Counted from the stretch's first letter, positions 24,254-32,147 are shown. The stretch is DNA of 41,439 nt from DATDVH01 sp035290045 (GCA_035290045.1 DATDVH010000037.1:1-41439), one strand, 5' to 3'. Notes: generated by a model from the sequence alone, not told the origin. Program-made: numbers and translations.

Positions 24254-26724
24254 TTTTTTACCACTTTAGTTGTTTTTTGTTTTCCGTTTCTTTCTCCATT
24301 TACTTTTTCCTTCTGAAGAAAAGCAAAGTGGTATTTTTTTTGAGGGAAAACAAGCGCTTCTTTTAATACTTGATCAATATGTTCAACAAATACAAATGCC
24401 AGGTCAGACAATACTGCTTTTGGAATGTCGTCAAGATCTTTTTTATTATTTTTTGGCAAAATTATTTTCTTTATGCCAGCTCGATGCGCCGCAATAACCT
24501 TTTCTTTTATACCGCCGACTTCAAGTATACGTCCCCTCAAGGTAATCTCTCCAGTCATTCCAGCATCTTTACGGACTGGAATTGTGGTGAGTGCGGATAC
24601 CATTGCTGTTGCAATTGCCGCTCCCGCAGAAGGCCCATCTTTGGGGACTGCTCCTTCAGGGACATGAACATGAATATCCATTTTATTATAAAAATCGTGT
24701 TGCAATCCAAATAGTTTGAACCGAGGACGCACATAACTTAATGCGGCCTGACAAGATTCTTTCATGACATCTCCCAAATTACCGGTTAAGGTTAGGTGTG
24801 AATGCCCGGGCATTTTGGCGACCTCAATAAATAATATATCTCCCCCAGCTTGTGTCCAGGCCAAACCAGTTGCAATGCCAACAGTATTTTTCTCCTCTAT
24901 CATTTGAGACGAGTATTTGAAAGGACCCGCAAATTTATGTAAATCAGGAGTTTTAACCATTTTATTTTTTAAGCCTTTTTCTACAAATTCGCGTGCTATT
25001 TTTCTGAAAATTGCGGCAATTTGTCGCTCTAATTCACGGACACCAGCTTCGCGAGTATAGCGTCTGATGATAAGATGAGTTGATTCATCATTGATACTGA
25101 CTTTATCTTCATCAAGTCCGTGGACTTCCAATTGTTTTTTAATGAGGTAGTTTTTTGCGATCGCGAATTTTTCATCTTCAGTATATCCAGGGAAGTGTAT
25201 GATCTCTAATCGATCAAGAAGGGCATCGGGAATCGTGTCAAGAATATTTGCAGTGGTGATAAACATTACCTCTGAAAGGTCAAAGTCAACTTCAAGATAA
25301 TGGTCAGAGAACGAATGGTTTTGTTCTGGATCAAGTGCTTCAAGAAGGGCTGCGGATGGATCACCACGATAATCGCGTCCTACCTTATCAATCTCATCAA
25401 GCATAAATACTGGATTTTTTGTTCCTGCTTGTTTGACTCCTTGGATAATTCGTCCTGGCAAGGCGCCGACATACGTTCGTCTATGTCCTCTGATTTCTGC
25501 TTCGTCACGTATCCCACCAAGCGACATTTTGACAAATTTACGTCCCAATGCTTTTGCTATGGATCGTCCGATTGATGTTTTACCGACTCCAGGAGGGCCC
25601 ACGAAACATAAAATAGTTGGTTGATTATTTTTTGTTTTTTTTCCATTAGGAGAAGAGGAGATTGTCAATTCGTCATTTCTCATTTTTTTAAGTTTCATCA
25701 CCGCAAGATATTCCAAAATTCTTTCCTTAATTTTTTTAAGTCCAAAATGATCTTCATTCAATACACTTTCTGCTTTTTTGGTATCTACATTTGCGGGAGT
25801 TGCTATCTGCCATGGGAGTTCTGTCAACCATTCAAGATAGGTGCGCACATATGAACTTTCTGGATTGTACTGTGACATTTGTGCAAGGCGTTTGAGTTCT
25901 TTGAGTGCTTTTTCTTCTGCTTCCTTAGGCATTTTTGCAGACTTTATATTGTAGCGTAATTCTTTAATTTCTTTATCTTCTTTTACCTCATCGCCTAATT
26001 CTTTCTCAATTGTTTTTAATTTTTCTCTCAACACTGCGTCTTTCATTCCTTTTTCAAATTTCTGCTGTGTTTTCATGGAGATGCTTCGTTCAAGCTCTAA
26101 TACTTTTACTTCGTTTACAATAAATTCTGCTTCTTTTTTCAAACGGTTAGCCAGATTGAGTTCTTCCAAAAGAATTTGACGTTCTTGCGTCTTAATATCA
26201 AGAATCATTGCGATCTGATCTGAAAAATCCCTTGCTGATACACCGCTTATAATATTCATTAAAAAAATAAAATCAATGCCTTTACCAAGGTTGACGGCTT
26301 TTTTTAATTCATTGGTGATATGGCGAACTAATGCTTGTACTTCTTCGTTTTCAACAATGATCTCCGATAGAGGTTCGCATATTCCTTCAAAAAAGGGCGA
26401 GTTTCTCAAATATTCTTTAATGCTTACTCTTTGTTCACCCCTCACCAATGCACTGATTTCTCCTTTTTCTCCTTTGAGAATTTTTTCTACTTTTGCGACG
26501 ACACCAATAGAGAAAAGGTCGTCAAGAGAAGGATTATTGATGATTGGATTTTTCTGCATGAGAATAATGATACGATTATCGCGTTTGAGAGACTCATCAA
26601 TTGCAAGAACACTTTTTTCTCTTCCGAAAAGAAGAACATTTTCTGTGGAAGGGAAGACTATACCGTCCCGAACTGCAACGATTGGGTATTTAGATTGATT
26701 TGACAGCTTAGATATTAAATTCAT
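24250..26724 (-). CDS. lon: Lon ATP-dependent protease
   Basis: An 824-residue Lon of normal architecture. The N-terminal substrate domain starts YPIVAVRDGIVFPSTENVLLFGRE; a helical region follows; the AAA+ domain has GPPGVGKTSIG, FMLDEIDKVG and the GDPSAALLEALDPEQN stretch; the protease domain has VPEGAVPKDGPSAGAAIATAM with the catalytic Ser and Lys later (MTGEITLRGRILEVGGIKEKVIAAHRAG). It degrades damaged and regulatory proteins in the cytosol. ATG 26724 is chosen because the in-frame TTG at 26766 lies upstream of the -35. Its promoter contains a palindrome of CIRCE spacing, which suggests heat-shock control. Confidence 0.97.
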   Translation of the reverse strand: MNLISKLSNQSKYPIVAVRDGIVFPSTENVLLFGREKSVLAIDESLKRDNRIIILMQKNPIINNPSLDDLFSIGVVAKVEKILKGEKGEISALVRGEQRVSIKEYLRNSPFFEGICEPLSEIIVENEEVQALVRHITNELKKAVNLGKGIDFIFLMNIISGVSARDFSDQIAMILDIKTQERQILLEELNLANRLKKEAEFIVNEVKVLELERSISMKTQQKFEKGMKDAVLREKLKTIEKELGDEVKEDKEIKELRYNIKSAKMPKEAEEKALKELKRLAQMSQYNPESSYVRTYLEWLTELPWQIATPANVDTKKAESVLNEDHFGLKKIKERILEYLAVMKLKKMRNDELTISSSPNGKKTKNNQPTILCFVGPPGVGKTSIGRSIAKALGRKFVKMSLGGIRDEAEIRGHRRTYVGALPGRIIQGVKQAGTKNPVFMLDEIDKVGRDYRGDPSAALLEALDPEQNHSFSDHYLEVDFDLSEVMFITTANILDTIPDALLDRLEIIHFPGYTEDEKFAIAKNYLIKKQLEVHGLDEDKVSINDESTHLIIRRYTREAGVRELERQIAAIFRKIAREFVEKGLKNKMVKTPDLHKFAGPFKYSSQMIEEKNTVGIATGLAWTQAGGDILFIEVAKMPGHSHLTLTGNLGDVMKESCQAALSYVRPRFKLFGLQHDFYNKMDIHVHVPEGAVPKDGPSAGAAIATAMVSALTTIPVRKDAGMTGEITLRGRILEVGGIKEKVIAAHRAGIKKIILPKNNKKDLDDIPKAVLSDLAFVFVEHIDQVLKEALVFPQKKYHFAFLQKEKVNGERNGKQKTTKVVKN

Positions 26725-26729
26725 ACTTT

Positions 26730-26756
26730 TTAGCAGTATATCAAATAATCTGCTAA
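26730..26756 (-). promoter_or_regulatory. CIRCE-like inverted repeat in the lon promoter
   Basis: TTAGCAG-N13-CTGCTAA spans 27 bp, the same overall length as the HrcA operator CIRCE (TTAGCACTC-N9-GAGTGCTAA). The outer six bases of each arm (TTAGCA and TGCTAA) match CIRCE exactly; the inner three differ. It lies between and across the -35 and -10 of lon, where a bound repressor would block polymerase. Confidence 0.6.
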
Positions 26757-26763
26757 TTGTCAA
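26735..26763 (-). promoter_or_regulatory. lon promoter
   Basis: Minus-strand TTGACA (26763-26758), 17-bp spacer, TATACT (26740-26735): a near-perfect housekeeping promoter. Predicted +1 near 26728, ATG at 26724, so the 5' UTR is about 4 nt. Confidence 0.85.
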
Positions 26764-26820
26764 CAATTTTCTTTTTTAGAATATTATTACGACCAAAAAT
26801 ATCAATTACGTATAACTAAC

Positions 26821-27675
26821 TTATACAAAATCTTCAGCTACTTTATCATACTCGGTGAAACGTTTCTTTGCAATCAGTGTTTTTTCTGCAAGAATAGATA
26901 TGCTATCTGTGAAAACAGGACGAATCGTCTGATAGAGTATGCCAAGTGGAAATTTTTCATTCAAGGTAGGTTCCGCACATTTCTCATATGCGTCTTTTTG
27001 ATTTGATCTATCGTACTCTTTTGGTAGTTTATATGTTTTATCTTTGTAATATGAGTATGTGTTGATTTTGTTGAAGGTAACACAGGGTTGTAGAATATTG
27101 ACTAAGGAATAACCTTTATGAGCGATGCCTTTTTTAATCAAATCAATAATAAAAGGAACTTCACCTGCAAATCCTTGTGCAATGAAGGTAGCACCCTGAG
27201 TGAGCGCTACTGTTAATGGATTGACGGGAATCTCAATAATACCGTGCGGTGTGGATTTTGATCGAAATCCTTTCTGAGCAGTTGGAGCAACCTGACCAGT
27301 AGTCAACCCATAGACTCCATTATCATGAACAATGACGGTGATATCATGATTGCCTCGGCAACTATGCAGAAAATGATTACCACCTTCACCATAACAGTCG
27401 CCATCTCCTACGATTGCGATCACCGGTATTGAATGGCGGGCGAGTTTGATGCCAATCGCATTAGGTAGTGCTCTTCCATGCAGTGCGTGGAGCGCGTAGG
27501 CATTCAGAAAATCATTCATATTACCCGAACATCCTATTCCAAAAACAATACATACAGAAGAAGGAGTATGTCCTAATTGTACAAGAGCGCTTTTGACCGC
27601 GGCGCCAATACCCCAATCTCCGCATCCTGGACACCATGTCGGCGTGTAACCCGAAAAATCTTGTATGGTTGTCAT
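26821..27675 (-). CDS. korB: 2-oxoacid:ferredoxin oxidoreductase, beta subunit
   Basis: A 284-residue TPP-binding subunit. Cluster-binding cysteines are visible in TWCPGCGDWG (Cys15, Cys18), GIGCSGN (Cys49) and LQPCVTFNKINTY. The TPP site is GDGDCYGEGGNH followed by HDNGVYGLTTGQ. It pairs with the gamma-alpha subunit encoded 29 bp upstream to convert a 2-oxoacid plus CoA to acyl-CoA and CO2, reducing ferredoxin. The subunit form fits 2-oxoglutarate or broad 2-oxoacid enzymes; substrate cannot be fixed. No separate delta ferredoxin subunit is adjacent, though a monocluster ferredoxin is encoded at 31453-31728. Confidence 0.9.
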   Translation of the reverse strand: MTTIQDFSGYTPTWCPGCGDWGIGAAVKSALVQLGHTPSSVCIVFGIGCSGNMNDFLNAYALHALHGRALPNAIGIKLARHSIPVIAIVGDGDCYGEGGNHFLHSCRGNHDITVIVHDNGVYGLTTGQVAPTAQKGFRSKSTPHGIIEIPVNPLTVALTQGATFIAQGFAGEVPFIIDLIKKGIAHKGYSLVNILQPCVTFNKINTYSYYKDKTYKLPKEYDRSNQKDAYEKCAEPTLNEKFPLGILYQTIRPVFTDSISILAEKTLIAKKRFTEYDKVAEDFV

Positions 27676-27679
27676 ATTT

Positions 27680-27722
27680 AAATTTAGTTTTTCCTTTTTC
27701 GTTTTTACTTTTTAATTTTTAT
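27680..27722 (-). repeat. Intergenic A-rich repeat between korA and korB
   Basis: The minus strand reads ATAAAAATTAAAAAGTAAAA and continues with A-runs split by G or C, spanning the end of korA and the 29-bp gap. Similar short stretches lie at 2841-2858 and 17618-17650. Confidence 0.45.
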
Positions 27723-29441
27723 AACATAATCAGCTATCTCTTCAGGATAAAAAGGCCTGCCGTCATACTTTAATATTTTTTCTGTGATGTTAATACCTAT
27801 TTCTTGACGGATCAATTTTCCCAATTGTGCATGTGAATTATTTTCAATCAATATATATCTTTTGTTTTCTTGAAAAAATGGTTTGATTTTGGTTTCATCC
27901 ATAGGATAAAGATGAGTAAAATGAATGTATGATGTTTCAATTCCCCTTTCCTTCAAAAGTTTCATAGCCTCTCGTATAATGCCTTTATTTCCCCCCCACG
28001 AGACAAAAATAATTTGTGTGGCATCAAGTTCTCCAATCACTGTCGGAGGTTTAAAGTGATTTTTTAAGTAGGTGATCAATTTTTTATTTCGTTTGTCTAC
28101 TTGCTTTATGCGTGAATCTGCATGTTCTGTCGTGTGTCCATCTTCTTCATGTTCATACGAATTAGATTGATAAAAATGTCCATCCTGTCCAGGTATAAGA
28201 AGCGGGGAAATACCGTCTTGACTCAATTGATATCTGAGATAGTTTTGTTCGTGCGTGGAAGAAGTAATTTTACCTCTTTGTGGTTGATATGATGTACAGA
28301 TTGATTGAAAACGAAGGGAGGATGTGCTCCGATGACTCTCACATAAAAAGCGATCAGATATGATGATCACGGGAGTTTGATATATATCTGCAAGATCAAA
28401 GGAAAGGAGAGTGAATTGATACATCTCATCAACATCGCCTGGAGCAAGAACGATTTTAGGAAATTCTCCATGTCCTGCATGGACTGCGAAAAGCAGGTCT
28501 CCTTGTTCAGTCCATGTAGGCATACCTGTCGCAGGTCCTGGTCGTTGACCAAGAAATATCACTAATGGAATCTCAGCAACTCCGGCAAACGAAAGAGATT
28601 CAACCATGAGAGCAAATCCTCCTCCTGATGTCCCCACTGCCGATCGTACTCCAGCCCATGAGGATCCAAGAGCGGTATTGATCACTGATATTTCATCTTC
28701 TGCATGACGGACAATCATGCCTACTTTTTCAGAGTATGATGCAAGTGTTGTTAATATCGTTGAACTCGGTGTCATTGGGTATGCGGAATATAATCGGCAG
28801 TCGGCGACGATAGCTCCTATTGAGAAGGCGTCATTACCGGTCAGAATCATTTTTTTCTCTTGGTTTTCTTTTTTTGGAAAATTCTGATTTATGTGACTGG
28901 GAAAAGTATCTTTTATGTAATTGTAACCTCGTTCTCCTACCTTTTTATTCTGCGCGACTATGTCAGTTCCTTTTTTCGCAAAATTTTTCTCAATGATTGA
29001 ACCAAGTATATCAATATCCCATTGCATCAGCGCAAGCGATGCTCCAAGAGCAATATTATTAAGCATTATATGTATTCCCTTTTCTTCTGTAAGAATTTTT
29101 TTGAAAGGAATAGAGATTTTAATTCCATTGTTTTCTTCAATAGTAAAATCATTGTTATCGTACACGATCAAAGATGTGGATGATAATCGGTATTTATGGA
29201 GAGTGTATGTCTCTTTATTCAGGCAGATAAGTATGTCTATGTGTTGTTGTGAGGCATGAATTTCAAGGTCTGATATAAATACTTCATATGTATTATGTCC
29301 TCCGCGGATAAGTGAAGGATATTCATGATAATCAAAAATATGATAGCCCATTCGTGAGGCAATTTTTGCAAACAAAAGTCCTGTGGTCATGATACCAAAC
29401 CCAGCCTCTCCCCCAATTTTCCACAGCAATTTTTTTTGCAT
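27705..29441 (-). CDS. korA: 2-oxoacid:ferredoxin oxidoreductase, fused gamma-alpha subunit
   Basis: A 578-residue fusion. Residues 1-~180 are the gamma domain (KIGGEAGFGIMTTGLLFAK, then YPSLIRGGHNTYEV). From ~195 comes the alpha domain: ILTGNDAFSIGAIVADCRLYSAYPMTPSS, where YPMTPSS is the 2-oxoacid substrate loop, then EDEISVINTALGSSWAGVRSAVGTSGGGFALM and EIPLVIFLGQRPGPATGMPTWTEQGDL. The C-terminal part is the transketolase-like domain IIFVSWGGNKG. Fusion order gamma-alpha is common in KorA-like enzymes. Its ATG sits 6 bp from the -35 of the divergent small RNA. No strong promoter was recognised for it. Confidence 0.92.
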   Translation of the reverse strand: MQKKLLWKIGGEAGFGIMTTGLLFAKIASRMGYHIFDYHEYPSLIRGGHNTYEVFISDLEIHASQQHIDILICLNKETYTLHKYRLSSTSLIVYDNNDFTIEENNGIKISIPFKKILTEEKGIHIMLNNIALGASLALMQWDIDILGSIIEKNFAKKGTDIVAQNKKVGERGYNYIKDTFPSHINQNFPKKENQEKKMILTGNDAFSIGAIVADCRLYSAYPMTPSSTILTTLASYSEKVGMIVRHAEDEISVINTALGSSWAGVRSAVGTSGGGFALMVESLSFAGVAEIPLVIFLGQRPGPATGMPTWTEQGDLLFAVHAGHGEFPKIVLAPGDVDEMYQFTLLSFDLADIYQTPVIIISDRFLCESHRSTSSLRFQSICTSYQPQRGKITSSTHEQNYLRYQLSQDGISPLLIPGQDGHFYQSNSYEHEEDGHTTEHADSRIKQVDKRNKKLITYLKNHFKPPTVIGELDATQIIFVSWGGNKGIIREAMKLLKERGIETSYIHFTHLYPMDETKIKPFFQENKRYILIENNSHAQLGKLIRQEIGINITEKILKYDGRPFYPEEIADYVIKIKK

Positions 29442-29447
29442 TTGATA

Positions 29448-29476
29448 TTGACAAAAACTGATAAATATATTATAGT
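29448..29476 (+). promoter_or_regulatory. Promoter of the 29.5-kb small RNA
   Basis: TTGACA (29448-29453), 17-bp spacer, TATAGT (29471-29476), with predicted +1 at about 29483. The consensus -35 and ideal spacing make this one of the strongest promoters in the window, yet no plus-strand gene follows before 33623. Confidence 0.8.
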
Positions 29477-29482
29477 AACTTT

Positions 29483-29534
29483 GCAGTCGGAAGATTGCTC
29501 ATACTGCCCGTTGAAAAAGACGGGCTATTTTTTT
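29483..29534 (+). ncRNA. Candidate small RNA of about 52 nt with two hairpins
   Basis: Starting at the predicted +1, the first hairpin is GCAGUC-GGAA-GAUUGC (29483-29498) with a GNRA-type tetraloop, one G-U pair. A single-stranded linker UCAUACU (29499-29505) follows, then the terminator stem GCCCGU/ACGGGC. Neither frame of this stretch encodes a peptide with an ATG and ribosome binding site. The RNA is divergent from korA and ends 10 bp before the stop of the convergent NYN gene. I recognise no known RNA family. It could also be a leftover promoter-terminator pair without function. Confidence 0.6.
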
Positions 29535-29535
29535 A
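29506..29535 (+). terminator. Intrinsic terminator of the small RNA
   Basis: GCCCGT (29506-29511), 8-nt loop, ACGGGC (29520-29525), then TATTTTTTTA. A 6-bp GC-rich stem plus T run on the plus strand. On the minus strand the stem is not followed by T, so it does not serve the NYN gene. Confidence 0.85.
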
Positions 29536-29543
29536 TTATATAT

Positions 29544-30047
29544 TTATTTTAAAAAAACATCTTCAAATTTTTTAGTATCAAAATATTTGGTGCTTGACAC
29601 AATTAATTCTTTAGATATACTGTATCTTGTTGAGAAGACAAAAATCTTTTTACCAAAACTTTTAAGCTTAATATTCAAATAATGAAAATCGCTGTCGCCG
29701 GAAAAAAGAATAAGACTATCAAAATGAGGTAATAATTCCATTACGTCAACAGCAATCTCTACGTCAAAATTAGCTTTTTTCCTATTGTCAATTTGTTTTT
29801 CTGGTTTACAAACGATTTTGTATCCTATTCTTTGTAAAAAAGCTAAAAAATCATTATGGGGTTTTGTCCCAAAAGTAGCTGTGTATATGATAATATCTAT
29901 AAGATTGCCTTTTCTAAAAAAACGTATAAGTTTTTTATAGTCAACTCTTTGATTTATTTTTTTAACTGATTTTTCTAAATTAGCTACGTCAATGCAAACT
30001 AACATTCTTCCTATATGTATAAAGTTGAGGAGTTGAGGTTTAATCAT
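29544..30047 (-). CDS. NYN/LabA-like (DUF88) PIN-fold protein
   Basis: A LabA-type NYN domain: MLVCIDVANLEKSVKK with the first acidic residue, IYTATFG, KANFDVEIAVDVMELLPHFDSLILFSGDSDFHYL with the further aspartates, and FGKKIFVFST. The acidic set resembles PIN-like metal-dependent ribonucleases. I place the start at the ATG at 30047, 14 bp after the upstream stop; the ATG at 30005 (immediately before the NYN core) is equally possible, and a longer frame from 30137 would overlap the upstream gene by 76 bp. Substrate unknown; likely RNA. It is probably cotranscribed with the unknown gene upstream. Confidence 0.8.
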   Translation of the reverse strand: MIKPQLLNFIHIGRMLVCIDVANLEKSVKKINQRVDYKKLIRFFRKGNLIDIIIYTATFGTKPHNDFLAFLQRIGYKIVCKPEKQIDNRKKANFDVEIAVDVMELLPHFDSLILFSGDSDFHYLNIKLKSFGKKIFVFSTRYSISKELIVSSTKYFDTKKFEDVFLK

Positions 30048-30061
30048 ATAATTGAGTATTT

Positions 30062-31246
30062 TTATGCTATCGGAACAGTGCATCTTTCCATAGAATCTTT
30101 TGTCAAAAGCGAAACCAATTTTTTTGCCATTGTCCATTGTTGTTTTGCGTTTTCTGATGTAGAGTAATCACGAGAAGATAGTGGTTGTTCTGGAGCGAAA
30201 TAACCACTGTGCACTGATTGAGGAAACAATGGATGTATATATAAATAAAAGAATGCGTTGCCTAATTTTTTTATTTCTGGTTTTTCATCCAGGTATTTGT
30301 TCAATTGTGTTTTCAAATTTTTGAGCGTAGATTGCGAACTTCCTCTCTCGTCTATTAAACCAATTTTTAATCCTAATTTTTTCCATCCCTTGATAGCTTT
30401 TTGTACTATTTCTTCCGAAAAATGTTTTGCATCAAGAGATTCATGATATAGATTACTAAACTGCTGTTGTGGTATTGGTGAGTCAGAAATTTGTTTCCAT
30501 ATAAGAGAAGTTATTTTTTGGAGAGGTCGCGCTGAAGTATCGGTATAAATTAAACCTGTTGCCCCCCATAAAGCTAATAAATTTAACCTTTTAACGTAAA
30601 AATAAAGACCATGTTCAAGTTCTAACAACTGCATTGTTCTTTCATATGTATCATATATTTTTTTATCTCTATTTGAAGTTTGACTATAAAAAATATTTTT
30701 TTTTAATTGAATTAAATCAGAGGGATGTAATTCTATTGTGCCCAGAAGATTTGCTTGACGTATATTTTCACATGGTATTTTTTTTTTGGTAAGTTCTTGA
30801 GTCAATCGTTTTTGATTCACGCCTTCTGGCATAGTTATTGTTCCATCAATTTCCTGTATTTCTAGGCATGAAGGTGTAAGTAAATAATATAATTCAGGTA
30901 AAGATATCACGTGTGCTTGATTAAGGGATATTATTTTTTGTCTTATTTGAAAATATGAATTATTGTTACTATTTAATTGTTTATACAAGAAAGAATCCGC
31001 ACTATCGATCTGATAATTTGTAGAATCTACTAAATTTCCTAAACTCACAAGGTTTCTTAAATAATTATCTCTAGTTGATTGTCTAAGATTCCTTAATGTA
31101 TCGATTAATTCTTCATTTTCGAGTATAGAAATGGCTTTTTTCTCGTCAAAATGTGGAGGATTTACATCTTTATAGTTTTCAGGAGTAAAAATACTGAAAA
31201 GTTTACCCTCATCTTTTTTTTGATTGAAAATATTAACTTCACTCAT
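30062..31246 (-). CDS. Conserved-looking protein of unknown function (394 residues)
   Basis: I do not recognise a family. The protein is soluble, without signal peptide or membrane helix, mostly helical, rich in Leu, Lys, Gln and Ser. Notable parts are TLRNLRQSTRDNYLRNLVSLGNL near residue 50, LELEHGLYFYVKRLNLLALWGATGLIYTDTSARP in the middle, and AFFYLYIHPLFPQSVHSGYFAPEQPLSSRDY near the C-terminus. No nuclease, kinase or NTPase motif is evident. It is followed by the NYN gene, so a role in RNA processing or stress is possible but unsupported. The reading frame is intact and codon use resembles neighbours. Confidence 0.7.
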   Translation of the reverse strand: MSEVNIFNQKKDEGKLFSIFTPENYKDVNPPHFDEKKAISILENEELIDTLRNLRQSTRDNYLRNLVSLGNLVDSTNYQIDSADSFLYKQLNSNNNSYFQIRQKIISLNQAHVISLPELYYLLTPSCLEIQEIDGTITMPEGVNQKRLTQELTKKKIPCENIRQANLLGTIELHPSDLIQLKKNIFYSQTSNRDKKIYDTYERTMQLLELEHGLYFYVKRLNLLALWGATGLIYTDTSARPLQKITSLIWKQISDSPIPQQQFSNLYHESLDAKHFSEEIVQKAIKGWKKLGLKIGLIDERGSSQSTLKNLKTQLNKYLDEKPEIKKLGNAFFYLYIHPLFPQSVHSGYFAPEQPLSSRDYSTSENAKQQWTMAKKLVSLLTKDSMERCTVPIA

Positions 31247-31269
31247 ATTATCGTATTAATTTGACCAAA

Positions 31270-31297
31270 TAAAAAAAACTTATTTTTAGTGTAAGTT
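31270..31297 (-). terminator. AT-rich intrinsic terminator after the sufU-ferredoxin-zinc ribbon genes
   Basis: Minus-strand AACTTA (31297... downwards) pairs with TAAGTT across a 9-nt loop, then a run of T. The stem is weak (6 bp, AT-rich), but it lies 23 bp after the zinc-ribbon stop and ends before the next gene start, as expected. Confidence 0.5.
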
Positions 31298-31319
31298 CTT
31301 CTCAAATCAAAATAATTAC

Positions 31320-31478
31320 TTAATCGCTACAACACGGATCTTTATATCCGCAATTTTTGCATACGGAGTCGCGTCCTCCCGGCATACCTTTGATTGTTTT
31401 CATCCCACATGAGGGGCAGTTTCTTATGTTTTCTTTTTCTGATTTATTTTCCTCACTGAGGAAATACTTTATTCCCAT
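31320..31478 (-). CDS. Small zinc-ribbon protein
   Basis: A 52-residue protein with NCPSCGMKTIKGMPGG and VCKNCGYKDPCC: two Cys-x2-Cys pairs of a zinc ribbon plus a terminal Cys-Cys. I take ATG 31478, inside the 3' end of the ferredoxin gene (26-bp overlap); an upstream ATG at 31505 would overlap more. Small zinc ribbons may bind nucleic acid or act as metal stores; nothing more specific can be said. Cotranscribed with sufU and the ferredoxin. Confidence 0.7.
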   Translation of the reverse strand: MGIKYFLSEENKSEKENIRNCPSCGMKTIKGMPGGRDSVCKNCGYKDPCCSD

Positions 31479-31728
31479 TGATATCTTCAATAATGATGGC
31501 GGCAACTGGACAACCGCGCGCAGAATCTAATAAAGTAGTGTCATCATCTTCAAGAACAGACGAGAGAATCACTGCTTTTGCTTCTGAATCAAGGGCGAAT
31601 GTCTTTGGTGCGATTGCAACGCAGGTAGCGGCTCCAATACATAAATCTCGATCAACATGTATTTTCCAATTACGAACTTGGACAGGTCCTGAAGGTTTTT
31701 GTGGATCTTTCATGCTTTGGTTATCCAT
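31453..31728 (-). CDS. Monocluster ferredoxin with Ala in place of the second cysteine
   Basis: A 91-residue ferredoxin. Cluster ligands are Cys30 and Cys36 in LCIGAATCVAIAP and Cys73 in GCPVAAI. The usual second cysteine of C-x2-C-x2-C is Ala33, so the cluster is likely [3Fe-4S], or [4Fe-4S] with a non-protein ligand, as in some actinobacterial-type ferredoxins. VFPQ ends the chain. It lies directly after sufU, where it could be both client and cofactor, and may serve the 2-oxoacid oxidoreductase at 26.8-29.4 kb; that link is inference. Confidence 0.85.
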   Translation of the reverse strand: MDNQSMKDPQKPSGPVQVRNWKIHVDRDLCIGAATCVAIAPKTFALDSEAKAVILSSVLEDDDTTLLDSARGCPVAAIIIEDINGNKVFPQ

Positions 31729-31743
31729 AGATTTGAAATAGTA

Positions 31744-32106
31744 CTAACGTGTAATGATATGACGAACGATTGCAAAGGCGAGTGTGGCACATTTTAATCG
31801 TATGGGACTTATATGAATACCCATCAGTTGAAGGATAACTGATTTTTCAATATTTCGCAAGTCTGAAATCTTTTTACCTTTTATGTGTTCAGTAAATAAT
31901 GAAGCTCCTGCGTGTGATATGGCACATCCTGACCCTGAAAAAGCAATATCTTTTATTTTTTCGTCTTCAACGTGGATATCAATCGTCATGCTGTCGCCGC
32001 AAAGTGGATTATGAAGAGTGTATGCTTTAGTCGGATTTTTCAATTTTCCCCAGTTGCGGGGATTTTGATAATGGTCAATGACGTTTTCAGAATAAAGCGT
32101 TGACAT
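31744..32106 (-). CDS. sufU: SufU/IscU-like Fe-S scaffold or sulfurtransferase
   Basis: A 120-residue protein with YQNPRNWG, LCGDSM (Cys36, Asp38), SGSGCAISHAGASL (Cys61) and IRLKCATLAF (Cys106): the three cysteines and aspartate of the family. The GCAISxASAS-like stretch fits SufU. It is shorter than Bacillus-type SufU (~145), lacking most of the insertion before the last Cys. SufU accepts sulfur from SufS through a bound zinc and passes it to SufBCD. The rest of the pathway is at 6.5-10.5 kb, so the system is split into two operons. Confidence 0.92.
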   Translation of the reverse strand: MSTLYSENVIDHYQNPRNWGKLKNPTKAYTLHNPLCGDSMTIDIHVEDEKIKDIAFSGSGCAISHAGASLFTEHIKGKKISDLRNIEKSVILQLMGIHISPIRLKCATLAFAIVRHIITR

Positions 32107-32147
32107 TTGGTATTCTAATTTCGTGGGTTATGGAAATGTATAATGAA

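Noticed and set aside
26276..26698. 140-codon plus-strand reading frame opposite lon
   Set aside because: It lies wholly within the lon coding region, with Ser/Arg-rich composition typical of antisense frames.
29506..29535. Hairpin as a terminator for the minus-strand NYN gene
   Set aside because: On the minus strand the stem is followed by AGTATGAGC with no T run, so it only works on the plus strand.
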